55,380 nucleotides of DNA from Aquisphaera insulae. GTDB lineage: Bacteria; Planctomycetota; Planctomycetia; Isosphaerales; Isosphaeraceae. How positions within the stretch are numbered: position 1 is the first letter of the stretch; each line of letters begins with the position of its first letter. The translations under genes and the position numbers were made by a program. This document shows positions 18,101-27,800 of this stretch, in pieces. Below the pieces are notes generated by a model. That model saw only the letters and a list, made by a program, of their open reading frames with translations. It was not told where the DNA came from and searched no databases. The stretch is from contig NZ_JAALJH010000063.1 of the NCBI RefSeq assembly GCF_011064615.1, positions 1 to 55,380 of the forward strand, written 5' to 3'.

Positions 18101-19610
18101 TGCCCCGGGCGAGGCGGCGATCCCCCTCGGCCTGCCTCCTGAGCTCGCTCAGCACGGCCGCCCCGGCGACGCACAGGACGGCCATCGCGGCGGCCATGGC
18201 GACGATCAACGGCCTACGGCGACACCATCGCCAGGCCCGTCCCATCCCGCCGATCCTCCGGGCCCGGGTCGGCTTGCCGTGGAGGAAGCGATCCAGATCA
18301 TCGGCCAGCTCCTCCGCACTCTGGTAGCGTCGCGAAGGGCCCTTCTCCAGGCACTTCAAGCAGATCGACGTGAGGTCCCTGGGGAGCCTCGGCTGGAGGC
18401 GGGAGGGCGAGACCGGCTCCTCGTGCAGCACCTGGAGGAGGGTCTTCATCGTGCTCTCCGCCTCGAACGGCGGGCGGCCGGTCAGCATCTCGTAGAGGAT
18501 CGCCCCCAGCGAGTAGACGTCGACGGTCGCGGCGGCCTCGCCCTTCGGCTTCGCCCTGTGGGAGATGAGCATCGCCTGCTCGGGTGCGATGTAGCACGGC
18601 GTCCCCATCACGTCGCCGGTCCGGGTCAATCGGCTCGTCGAGTCGAGCAGCCGGGCCAGCCCGAAGTCGGCGATCTTCGGCACGCCGTAGGTCGCCGATG
18701 CGAGCCCCGAGGAGCCCGCGGGCCTGGGGCCCGCCGGGGATTCCGGCCGAGCGGCGGCCCGGGGGGACTCGCGCGAGTCCCGCGCAACGGGGCTCGCCCT
18801 GAGCGCCGACCCGGTCGCCCCCTCGCTCGCCTTGAGCAGGATGTTGGAAGGCTTCAGGTCGCGGTGGACGATCCCGTTCTCGTGGGCGACGTGGATGGCG
18901 CGGGCGAGGACCTCGACGAGCGCGGCGGCGGCGGCGGGCCCCTGAGGTTTGTGGCCGAGCCGTTCGCTCAGGGTCCCCCCCTCGACGAGCTCCAGGGCCA
19001 TGTACGAAAGCCCCTGATACTCCCCGACCGCGAAGATCTGCACGACATTGGCGTGCTGGAGGCGCCCGACGGCCTCGGCCTCGACCCGAAAGCGGGCCAG
19101 CGCGGACTCGGAGGCCGTCGGCCCCGACGAGACCAGCTTCAGCGCCACCGGTCGATTGAGGCTGACCTGGCGGGCCCGGTAGACGACGCCCATCGCGCCG
19201 CGTCCCAGCACGTCCGTGATCTCGAAGTCCGGGATCCTGGGCCAGTCCCCCGAGGGGGGCCGATCCTCTCGCCGAGAGGCGGGCGGGGACGTCTCATCGG
19301 ACGACATCCCCGTCCACCTCGCCCCGGGACGACGGGCCGCGGCGGGCCCGGCCGCGGGGGCGTCCCCCTCGGGCCGCGTCGTTGCCGGAGGATCCGCCGC
19401 GACGTTCGGCCCGGCTCCCCGGGCCTCCCCGCGTGGCGCCCCGGCCGGTTCCTCGTCGACGAGGGGGATCAGGTCCCTCGTGAGATCTTCCAGCACGCCC
19501 TGGCACGTTGGGCACATGTTGACATGCAGGGCCAGCTCTCGGGTGGCGGGCAGATCGGGGTCCTCGTTCAGGAAGCGCGCGAGATCGTCGAGAGATGGGC
19601 AAGTTCGCAT
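15153..19610 (-). CDS. Membrane Ser/Thr protein kinase with zinc-finger-like N terminus, WD40 and TPR-like repeats
   Basis: The 1,485-residue product is a Hanks-type kinase. Residues 29-36 hold an HxxxCxxC cluster (H29, C33, C36) like that of zinc-binding anti-sigma domains. The kinase domain spans about 129-445: GRGAMGVVY glycine loop, catalytic Lys158 (ALKL), HRDLKPSN (D251), DFG (D315) and APE (342-344) are all present, so activity is expected. An Arg/Pro/Ala/Ser-rich insert of about 45 residues separates the HRD loop from DFG. One hydrophobic helix lies at about 468-488. WD40 repeats with SPDG...WD signatures run from about 585 to 1240 and probably face outside the cytoplasm. The last roughly 200 residues look TPR-like. 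The start is ATG 19610; an in-frame stop lies about 40 nt upstream and no clear Shine-Dalgarno is seen. It is codirectional with, and 322 nt downstream of, the ECF sigma gene. It likely senses an envelope signal and phosphorylates cytoplasmic partners. Substrates are unknown. Confidence 0.95.
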   Translation of the reverse strand: MRTCPSLDDLARFLNEDPDLPATRELALHVNMCPTCQGVLEDLTRDLIPLVDEEPAGAPRGEARGAGPNVAADPPATTRPEGDAPAAGPAAARRPGARWTGMSSDETSPPASRREDRPPSGDWPRIPDFEITDVLGRGAMGVVYRARQVSLNRPVALKLVSSGPTASESALARFRVEAEAVGRLQHANVVQIFAVGEYQGLSYMALELVEGGTLSERLGHKPQGPAAAAALVEVLARAIHVAHENGIVHRDLKPSNILLKASEGATGSALRASPVARDSRESPRAAARPESPAGPRPAGSSGLASATYGVPKIADFGLARLLDSTSRLTRTGDVMGTPCYIAPEQAMLISHRAKPKGEAAATVDVYSLGAILYEMLTGRPPFEAESTMKTLLQVLHEEPVSPSRLQPRLPRDLTSICLKCLEKGPSRRYQSAEELADDLDRFLHGKPTRARRIGGMGRAWRWCRRRPLIVAMAAAMAVLCVAGAAVLSELRRQAEGDRRLARGNAERAAVLRELAEENRYVSLVAQAQLEWQRNNPTAAMTLLERCEPEPGGADRRGWEWHHLKSLLRAELATLGLGEGGELQASRVRMSGDGRYLVAGGGLLYARPKAEGRLNVWDLGSWTSGRQPRLVASLREGPEFVTALATSRDGGLVAFGLKDGAVRLWRPRGEQGSRELGRHGAMITDLSLSPDGGRLASADRDGRVTVWDTRDGRPLFRLVGRRVKFVGDGRRVVSGGPSELPSESGITVWDATDGRRLRDLRISAAGFDVSHDGRHLVLWGGAEARIVDLESGHVLATLTGHTGEVAESAFCPDGMHVATASADRTVRIWDARTGSEELTFRGHGDGVESVAFHPTGRSVASCDRQGGHVKLWDLTQHPEYRTARGLPPVPRSTRSLVVPRVVLALSFSDDSRRLLEVRHDGISREEDALGGPRSGPLRAFPVMGKWLVPATVAAFAPDARRLAAVSRSAPNVVQVWDTESEKELAQLQAAQPIYHVAWSGDGRRLATSGLDWKQTGRLREVKVWDVERASALAEFRPGWLARSRFAGLYGVAALDATGGRVALDDYGEDGAVRITLCDVSTGQGRQSMPAGEDPIHALAFSPDGRLLASGTLDGRVVIHDLTTGRPLHQRPIAGPGVAMGMLAFSPDGRRLAAVDREEVQVWHVALGHRLLSLRGASPRRGDDGFNPRVAWSRDGRMLASSNHDKRVTAWFGGEGETVSDRREGAEGRAFAWHLGHAQVAIWEPELRQAAEFHLSSLAALPPPSEELAFERSLLYACVGRREEAARGVAQSYARRPAGTPGRAYEYALVLLQAGDVGEWRRLCRDLIDRFGTTDEPPIANDLVRNVVLAPDPIENASRLLHLSDVAGRDTPNQPEKALHRGAVLYRLGRFEEAIRSLEAVAPASDESRPAWAFLAMCHARLGRSDEGRRWYRRVEEWAAELGGATKDRAMAVIPASVGWQRWAQAVVLLREAETVLRGREDARSRH

Positions 19611-19932
19611 GGTGAAGGGTGCCAGTTGCGCGTCGCCCTCCCGGGATCACACGCCCCGAGGAGCGCCGTCGAGCGGGCTCGATACGTGCGGCCTCCTCCG
19701 GGTGGGGGAACCACGGGACGGACGCGGCCTCTTGAGGACAGACTCACGAATTGGATGAAGAGCGACCCGAATCGTCGTCGGCCGAGGCATCACCTGCCTT
19801 CGAAGCGATCGCCCGATTCGATCGTGGCTACCGGATCAGACACGGACCCGAGGCGTCGCCGACTTCAATGTCGGCACCGTCCTCCGCTTCCAGCCGCTGT
19901 TGGGATCGTCCTTCGCCGATCCCCCGAACGCA
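19611..19932. other. Sigma factor-kinase intergenic spacer
   Basis: These 322 nt separate the ECF sigma stop codon from the kinase start. I see no gene, no strong hairpin with a T-run and no clear promoter. The kinase could be cotranscribed with the sigma gene or have its own promoter here. Confidence 0.5.
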
Positions 19933-20592
19933 TCAGGACTCGGCGTCGTCCCCCCCGAGTTTCTTGACCTCGAGGGCCAGGAGTTTTCGGACCTTGTGTT
20001 TGTGCAAGAACACGAGCGATGCGGGCATGCCCAGCCGTTCTCCCGCCTCAGCCCCCTTCAGCCCTTCGAATGCCGTCAGGCGAAACGCCTCCCAGGTCGA
20101 GGCGGCGACGCGGGATCGGACTCGGACCATCGCCTCCTCGAGGACGCGCTCTCGAAAAGCGATGTCGATCCGATTCACGAGGTCATCCCGGGCTTCGAGA
20201 TTCTTGAGGAACTCGAGGCAGACGGAATCCCCCCGCCCCCGATCGGGCCGCCGCTGGTGCTTCTCGAAATCGTGCCAGGCGTGATGCGTGATCGTCTTGA
20301 GCCAGGCTCGAAAACTCTTCTCCGGCTCGTAGCGGAAGTTCGCCATGACATGCGAGATCTTCAGCAAGACGAGCTGCGCCACATCCTCCGCATCGGCCTG
20401 CTGGGCTCCCCAGCGGCGGCACCAAGCGAATACCATCGGGCTATAGAGGGCGGCGAACTGATCCCAGGCGGATCGATCATAGGGCTGACACTGCAGTCGC
20501 CCGATCAGAGTTACACGTGTGGTGGGCTCAGAGGAGACGCGCACAGGCCTATCCACCTCCGCATAACGGCGACGGAGATCCTGGGTCGACAT
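19933..20592 (-). CDS. ECF-type RNA polymerase sigma factor
   Basis: The 219-residue protein has the two-domain layout of extracytoplasmic-function sigma factors. Residues about 42-115 form sigma-2, with a DAEDVAQLVLLKI helix and the following FRAWLKTITHHAWHDFEK segment used for -10 recognition and DNA melting. Residues about 150-208 form sigma-4, a helix-turn-helix containing LKGAEAGERLGMPASLV. No sigma-1 or sigma-3 is present. The ATG at 20592 is preceded by a purine-rich GGGGAAG at a suitable distance. The gene lies upstream of a Ser/Thr kinase in the same direction, a pairing common in planctomycetes where the kinase is thought to control sigma activity. No separate anti-sigma gene is visible; the kinase's HxxxCxxC N terminus may take that role (inference). 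The 19-residue N-terminal extension before the conserved core is not recognised. Confidence 0.93.
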   Translation of the reverse strand: MSTQDLRRRYAEVDRPVRVSSEPTTRVTLIGRLQCQPYDRSAWDQFAALYSPMVFAWCRRWGAQQADAEDVAQLVLLKISHVMANFRYEPEKSFRAWLKTITHHAWHDFEKHQRRPDRGRGDSVCLEFLKNLEARDDLVNRIDIAFRERVLEEAMVRVRSRVAASTWEAFRLTAFEGLKGAEAGERLGMPASLVFLHKHKVRKLLALEVKKLGGDDAES

Positions 20593-20654
20593 CGACGAAG
20601 TCTTCCCCGCGATGACGGATCATCGGCACGAATCAAGGCAACGTACCTGTCCGG

Positions 20655-20683
20655 AGTCTAGCTATCCGAATCGGCATCGGCAA
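20655..20683 (-). promoter_or_regulatory. Possible sigma-70-like promoter of the ECF sigma gene
   Basis: Read on the minus strand, TTGCCG (20683-20678) is followed by a 17-nt spacer and TAGACT (20660-20655), about 62 nt upstream of the sigma-factor ATG. The -35 matches only its TTG part, and the -10 matches 4 of 6. This is a suggestion from spacing and position, not a demonstrated promoter. Confidence 0.3.
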
Positions 20684-20698
20684 TCCGGCTGATGAGCG

Positions 20699-20781
20699 TG
20701 TTGAAAAAAAGTCCCCTGGCCGGGCTCGGACCGGGCATTGTTAGGCGTCCGATACCGCCTGTTGCCGGTTTTTTTGCAACA
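20699..20781. repeat. Imperfect inverted repeat with A7 and T7 arms
   Basis: TGTTG followed by seven A (20699-20710) is mirrored by seven T followed by GCAACA (20769-20781), with one unpaired C. The arms enclose a GC-rich stretch of 58 nt. It lies just upstream of the ECF sigma promoter region. It could be a regulatory structure or the remnant of a terminator or small mobile element; the sequence does not decide. Confidence 0.45.
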
Positions 20782-21402
20782 GAAGCGGTGGACCTGAGCG
20801 GTGGCCCGGCCGATCGTCACGAGCAGGGATGTGCCGCCCGGACTCCACTTGCGATCGATCTGGACGTATCATGCATCCTTCGCCTTCCAGTACCACGGCT
20901 TTCTTCTAATTTTCTCGGATTCCGTCCTCTAAGCGTGACGAAAGCGTGGCCGGCGTGAAGCAATGATTCCGAAATAATTAGTAGAAGAATGACTTGGGGA
21001 AAGTGTCCGGCATTCTGGGGGGGGGGCGGGCTTTTTTGTCTGAACGGAACGTCGATTTCCATCCCCCTTCCCCGCCCCGACGAGCGACCTCCCGTCCGGC
21101 CATCAGGTCGCGAATGCCGGGGAATCCAGTTCCGATCCGAAGCCCTTGATCGGAAAGATGACGGGCAGGAGCTCTCGCCCCGGCGAGCGTGGATGATCCG
21201 CCCGTTTCGGTGGTCACGTCCATCGCGGATTCCCGGGCTTCGCGCGGCTGGCTTCGGCGCCATTCTCCCCACGCCGTGGCGGGAAGTGGTTCGGAGCGGA
21301 GTCCGCTCTGGGGTTCCGGAGTTCTGTCCGTAAGTTCACGGTTTTTCGCGAAGCCCGACAAAAGTGGATGGACAATGTGGCGTTGAAGGGAAGTATGCAC
21401 TC

Positions 21403-21431
21403 TTGATAAGCAGGCTGAGTGTCAGTAATTT
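21403..21431 (+). promoter_or_regulatory. Weak candidate promoter for the giant plus-strand gene
   Basis: TTGATA (21403-21408), a 17-nt spacer and TAATTT (21426-21431) lie in a local AT-rich patch about 390 nt upstream of the chosen start. The -10 element is poor. An ECF-type promoter elsewhere in the region is equally possible. Confidence 0.2.
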
Positions 21432-21821
21432 GCTTCACGGATCTGCTTTGCCGGTGGGTCCGCACGAAAACCGTTGATTAACATCTCCGGGAAGACACCG
21501 GGCGGCTCATGCACTGGGGAGTGAGCAAGCGGGCCGGGTTCAGCGCTCATGTCGCCTTCCACGCGTTGACGGGCGCCAGGCGTCTTTCACCTGATAGCCG
21601 AGGTTGATCTTTCGAGTCTGCTTCCGCACCTCGATCCATGACGATTGATCGCGGCCCCGCCGCGGCGTGCGTCGGTGGCTCGAGTCAGCGTCGCGAGCAC
21701 CGGAGAGCCGACAGGACGTCGAGGAGACGCGAGCCCGCGCCGGCCCGATCCCCGCGGATCGGGCTGCGCGCCGGGTGATCCGCGAGGAGAGGCATTCGAA
21801 CATCGACGAGGGGCATGGACC

Positions 21822-24800
21822 ATGACGTATCTTCGACGCGGCCAGGACGTGAGGACCGATCGGAGGGCCCGCTCGCGGCGTCGGTTTCGAGCCCGGCATC
21901 GCCTCGAGGCGTTCCGGCCGGACCTCGAGCGCCTGGAGGCCATCATCCTCCTGTCGACCACGCCCGAGGTGGAGCCGAACAACACGCTCGGCTTCGCGAC
22001 CGGCCTGGCACTCTCTCAGGATCCGGCCTCGAGCGGCTTCTTCACGGGGTTTGGCACCGGGGCATTCACCGCCAGCGACGTCGACTACTGGAGCTTCACC
22101 GCCCAGGCCGGCGATCGCGTCTCGATCGCGGGCGAGGGCGGGTCGTCGAGCTCCTCGATCTACCTGGAGCTCCGCAACGCGAGCGACCAGGGCCTGGCCT
22201 CCGCGAGCGACACCTCCGCCGGCCGGCCCCTGATCGGCAACGTCCTCATCCCGTCCACGGGGACCTACTACGTCTACTCGAGGACCTACAGCTCGGGGAG
22301 CAATACGCTCGGGGCCTACACGATCCGCGCGGACATCGCCCGCGGATTCCTCTCGGAGTCGGAGGACAACGGCTCGATCGCGTCCGCCGGCGCCGCGACC
22401 CTGGGCCCGGTGGGGACGAATCAGGCGGGCGGGACGGCCTCCGGGGCCATCCGCGCCGCGACCGACGTGGACGTCTTCAGCCTGGGCAACTTCCGGTCCG
22501 GCGACGCCGTCAGCCTCTGGGCGACCAGGCCGTCGACGAGCGCCCTGGATCCGAAAATCGAGCTGCTCCGCGGGCCCGGCGGCCAGGTCCTGGCGACGGC
22601 GACCGGCGCGGGGACGGCGACCGCGACGCTCCCGGCCGACGGGATCTACTACGCCCGGATCTCCGCCAACACGGGGTCCGCGACCGGCATCGCCGCCCAG
22701 TACCTGCTCCAGGCCCGGGTGGACGACGCCTCGGCCCCGACGGTGATCGCGGACTCGCTCCCCGACGCGACCGCGGCGGCCGCCCCGTCGCTCCAGTTCA
22801 ACGGCACGAACAACTTCGTCCAGGTCCTCGACTCGCCCTCGCTGCGGCCGACCGCCGGCCTGACGCTCGAGACCTGGTTCAACTTCTCCTCGACGCAGGC
22901 CCAGGTCCTCATCGGCAAGCCGCTCGGCGCGGGGACCAACAACTCCTTCGCCCTCTGGTATGACTCCGGCGCCCTCCGCGGGCAGGTCCAGGGGACGACG
23001 AACGGGAGCCAGGTCAACTACGGCTGGACGCCCGCGACGGGCACCTGGTATCACCTCGCGTTCACCTACGACGGGGCCACGGGGCTCCAGTCGCTGCTCA
23101 TCAACGGCTCGGTGGTCGCCTCGAACGTCACGAGTGCGGTCCCCACGTACGACGCCCACGCGGTCCTGCTGGGCGCCGACGTGAACAACGGAGCCTTCGG
23201 TTTCTTCGCCGCCGGCAAGCTCGACGAGGTCCGGATCTGGGGCGTCGCGCGGTCCCCGGTCGAGGTCCTCCGCGACATGGCGCGGGGGCTGACCGGCTCC
23301 GAAACCGGGCTGGCGGGGTACTGGAAGTTCGACGAGGGTTCGGGCGTCGTGGCGGCCGATCGGACGAGCAACCACAATGACGGCAGCCTCGACGGCGTCG
23401 GCGGCCAGCGTCCGGCGTGGGCCGCGGGCGACGGGGCACCGCTGCTGGTCCCCGGGGGCTCGGCGACGGTCGTCCAGGCGATCGATCGCTTCTCGCTGAC
23501 CTTCAGCGAGGACCTGCTCGCCTCGGCCGCGACGAATCCGGGCAATTACAGCCTGGTCGGCGCCGGGCCGGACAACAGCTTCGGGACGGCCGACGACCAG
23601 GTCTACGCCCTGACGCCGACGTACGCCGGCGTGGGCTCGCGCTCGGTGGCCTTCACGATCGACCCGAATCCGCTCCAGCCCGGTCGGTTCCGGTTCCGGA
23701 CGCTGGCCGGGCTGACCGATCGAGCCGGCCGCGGGGTGACGCCCTACACCCAGGAATTCAGCATCGCCGCGCCGGCCGCGGGGGCCATCGAGGGGGTGCT
23801 CGGGGACGACTCGATCCCCGGAGCGACCCCGTTGCCGATGGCGGAGCTGCAGGCGGGGGGGCAGGCGTTCTCTGGCCTCGGCGTCGGCACCTTCTTCGAC
23901 GGCGCCGACCGGGACTACTGGCGGTTCGATGCCGAGGCCGGCGACAGGGTGACCATGCGGCTGGAGTCGGCCGCCTCCGGGCCGTTCCTCTACCTGAGGA
24001 ACGCCACCGGCCAGAACCTGATCACGACGTCCGGGAGCCCGTCCCTCATCCAGGGTTTCACGATCCCCGCGCCGGGCACGTATTACGTTTACGTCGGCGC
24101 GGGCGCGGCGGGGACCTACCAGCTTCGCGTCGACCAGGCGCGGGGGCCGGCGCTCGAGATCGAGGGGAACGACAACCAGGCCGCCGCCACGATCCTGTCG
24201 GCGGTCGCCGGGGTCGGCTCGTTCCGGGCGAAGGCCGTGGGCGCGATCACCGCCGGCGACCCGGGCGACTACTACAGCCTGGGGAACCTGACGGCCGGGA
24301 GCACGATCCTCGCGAGCCTGGCCCTGCCGACGTTCGGCACCCTGGCGGCCGGGGACGTGACGCTGACGATCGAGCGCCTGGGCGCCGCCGCCCTGGCCTC
24401 GGGCGGCGGCACGTTGAGCTACACGACGGACGCCGATGGCGTGTACTACGTCCGCGTCCGTGCCACCGGATCCGGCATCCGGGCCCAGTACCTCCTGGAC
24501 CTGACCGTGACCGACCTCACGGCCCCGAAGGTGGTCGGCACCAGCTTCCCCGGGGGCAGCCCGGCGACCGAGTTCAACCTCTCGTCCAATCCGGTGGGGA
24601 CCTGGACCTACGGCTGGCAGCAGACGCTCGGCGCGACCTTCAATCCCTACGTCCAGCGGAGCGACGGCAACGGCCTCAACGCCTGGGTCGCCGGCGGCGT
24701 CAGCGGCTCGCTCGGCGTCTACCACAACGCCTCGACCTACCCGCTGAGCTTCAGCAGCGTGACCTACGCGCCGGGCCAGCTCTCCCTCCATCCCGGCTCG

Positions 24801-27800
24801 GGAGGTCAGAAGAGCGTCGTCCGCTGGACCGCCCCCGCGGCGGGGTCGATCGTCGTCGGCGCCCGGTTCATGGGCCTCGACTTCACGGGCCCCACGTCCT
24901 CCGACGTCCACGTGCTCCTCAACGGCGTCTCCCAGTTCGATGCCAACGTCAACGGCTACGGCGAGGCCGCCGCCAGGTCCTACTCCGGCACGATCGTCGT
25001 CAAGGCCGGCGATACGCTGGACTTCGTGGTCGGCTACGGCACGAACAACAATTACAACTACGACACGACCGGCCTGGACGTCTCGATCTCCGGACTCACC
25101 CAGCTCGCGACCACCGCCGAGCTCGATCGGCTGACGGTCGCGTTCTCCGAGGGCATGGATCCGGCCCGGGTCAACGATCCGTCGCTCTTCGATCTCCGCG
25201 CCGCGGGCGCGGACGGCACGTTCGATACGGCCGACGACCAGGTCTACACCCTGGTCCCCATCGGATCCAACGCCGGCCCGCTGGCGTCGTTCCGGATCAC
25301 CGACGGCCCGCTCCAGCCGGGCTCGTATCGGTTCCGCGCGAAGACCGGACTCCTCGACCTGGCCGGCAACGCGCTGGTCGCCTACGAGAGCCGGTTCACG
25401 GTGGCTCCCCTCTCGCCGTTCACGATCGAGAACCGCTCGAACGACACGTTCGCGACGTCGACGCCGCTGGGCCCCGCGGTGTCGACGCCCTCCGGCACCC
25501 TCATGGCCGGACCCACCTACGCGATCGGTTCGGGCGCGTACGCGGTGGCGGCGGGGGACCTGAACGGGGACGGCAAGGCGGACCTGGTGACGTCCAACAA
25601 CTCGGCCGGGACGATCAGCGTCTTGCTGTCGCAGGCGAGCGGCGGCTATGCGCGGACGGACGTGTCGGTGGGCAGCGCGGCGGTGGGGGTGGTGCTGGCG
25701 GACTTCGACCGCGACGGCAAGCTGGACGTGGCGGTGGGCCTGGACGGCCCCAACACGGTGGTGGTGCTGCAGAACACGACGGTCGCGGGGGCGACGGCGG
25801 CGACGTTCGCGGCGGCGGCGAGCTACGCGGGCGGCGACCCGCGGCTGCTGGCGGCGTCGGACCTGGACGGCGACGGGTACGCGGACCTGGCGGTGGCGAA
25901 CTACGCGACCGGGACGGTGGGGATCTACCTCAACCGGGGTGCGGCGGGTGCGGGGCAGTTCGCGGCGGCGGTGACGTACGCGACGGGCGGGCGGCCGGGC
26001 GGGGTGGCGGCGGGTGACTTCGACGGGGATGGGAAGCTCGACCTGGCGGTGTCGAACTACGACGGGCTCAACGGCGGCGGCACCAACGACAACACGGTGG
26101 CGATCCTCAAGGGTCTGGGCGGCGGCGCGTTCGGTGCCGCGTCGTTGTTCGCGTCGGGGTCGAACAACCCGTACGGGGTGGTGGCGGTCGACCTCGACGG
26201 CGACGGCAAGCTGGACGTGGCGACGGCGGACTACGACTACTACAACAACCTGTCGGTGCTCTACGGGGACGGTTCCGGGGGCCTGTCGGCGGCGGCGGTG
26301 TACAACTTCGTGGGGAGCTACAACTACGGGGTCGGGATCGCGGCGGCGGACCTGGACGGTGACGGGCGTCGGGACCTGATCCTGGGTGGCGACGGTGCGG
26401 CGCGGGTGGTGGTGGCGTACAACCTGGGTGGCCGCCAGTTCGCCGCGATGACGTACGGGACGACGGCGACGGCCCGCGCCGCGGTGGTGGGGGACTTTAA
26501 CGGCGACGGTGTGCCGGACGTGGCGGCGGCCCGGACCGATGGGGTGCTGCAAGTCCTGACCGGCGAGTCGACGTCGATTGCGTTGCCGGAGGACCCGGCG
26601 GGCACGGGGCTGAGGTCGGGCTACGCGCGGGGGAACCTGTGGAGTAGCTCGGACGCCGACTACTACAGCTTCACGGCCCATACGGGTGACGTGGTGACGC
26701 TGGCGATGGAGATCCCGGGGTCGCCCGGGGCCAGCGGGCTCTACGCCGAGCTGGACGACCCGACCGGGAACCGGCTCACGTCGTTCAGCTCCGAGTATTA
26801 CGGCCGCAACGGGCAGGTCTCTTACGTGATGTCGGTGCCCGGGACGTACCGGGTCCGGGTCTCGTCCAACTACGATTTCCAGGCCGAGTATCGCCTTCGC
26901 GTGACCGTGACGCCGGGGACGGTCCAGGCGGAGGGCGAGGGGAACGACGCGATCAGCTCCGCCAACCGGATCGCGTTCGCGCCGTCGGGCCCGTCGCAGG
27001 TCACCGGGAGCGTGGCGGGTTACGTCAACCTGATCGACGGCGGGGACGTCTACTTCCTGGGCAATCTCGCGGCGGGGACGGTCATCGACCTGGGGACGAT
27101 CGTGCCGTCGACGGTCGGCTCGTTCCTGCCCAGGGTGGAGATCGTGCACGGTTCGGGGACCGTGCTCCTGGACGAGGACGGCGACCCGAACGACGGCGAC
27201 GCGCGGGCGACGATCACGACGGCCGGGGCGTACTACGCCCGCGTGACGGCGAGGGCCGGGGCCGGGCTGCTCGCCCAGTACCTGCTGACCGCGGGCCTGA
27301 GCAACTCCGCGCCGGCCAAGATCATCGGGACGAGCCTGCCCGCGTCGGGGTCGTCCTCGACGGACCTGATCGACCGCCTGACGCTGACCTTCGGCGACGA
27401 GATGCTCGCCGCGGCCGTGAACGCGACCGGGAACTATGACCTGCGGGCCGCCGGGCCCGACGGCTCGTTCGACACCGACGACGACGTCGTGTACTCGCTT
27501 GGCGCCCCCGGGTACGCGAACGGGCTGACCGCGGCGTTCCTGCTGGCGAACGGCCCGCTCCAGCCGGGCGAGTACCGCTTCACGGCGGGCACGGGCCTGC
27601 GCAACCTGCTGGGGCAGGCCCTGGCCGCCCCGTTCGTCCGGACCTTCTCGGTCGCCCCGATCGCCGGCTTCACGACCGAGAACCGGTCGAACAGCACGGC
27701 CGCCACGGCGACCCCGCTCGCCCTGGTCGAGGACCCCGTCGGCTCGACCTTCCGCTCGGCCGGCGGCCGAGGGCTCCTCTCCACCAGCTCGGATGTGGAC

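Larger units (their letters stand above)
20593..21821. other. Divergent intergenic region between the ECF sigma gene and the giant plus-strand gene
   Basis: About 1.2 kb without a supportable gene. It contains AT-richer patches (around 20,900-20,996 and 21,340-21,480) that contrast with the surrounding GC-rich coding DNA, an A7/T7 inverted repeat (20699-20781) and a ten-G tract (21017-21026). It should hold promoters for both divergent genes. Short open frames exist but show no family resemblance and overlap on both strands. Confidence 0.6.

Noticed and set aside
18695..18830. Kinase considered as frameshifted or broken because of the insert
   Set aside because: The frame continues on both sides and all catalytic motifs are present in order, so the insert is in-frame and the kinase intact.
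17289..19967. 892-codon plus-strand frame opposite the kinase
   Set aside because: Antisense shadow of a well-supported kinase and WD40 gene, with Arg/Pro/Gln-rich composition.
21645..21821. Upstream in-frame ATG at 21645 as the start of the giant
   Set aside because: There is no Shine-Dalgarno before it, and the extra 59 residues look like translated non-coding DNA. ATG 21822 has a good Shine-Dalgarno and places the export motif at the usual distance.
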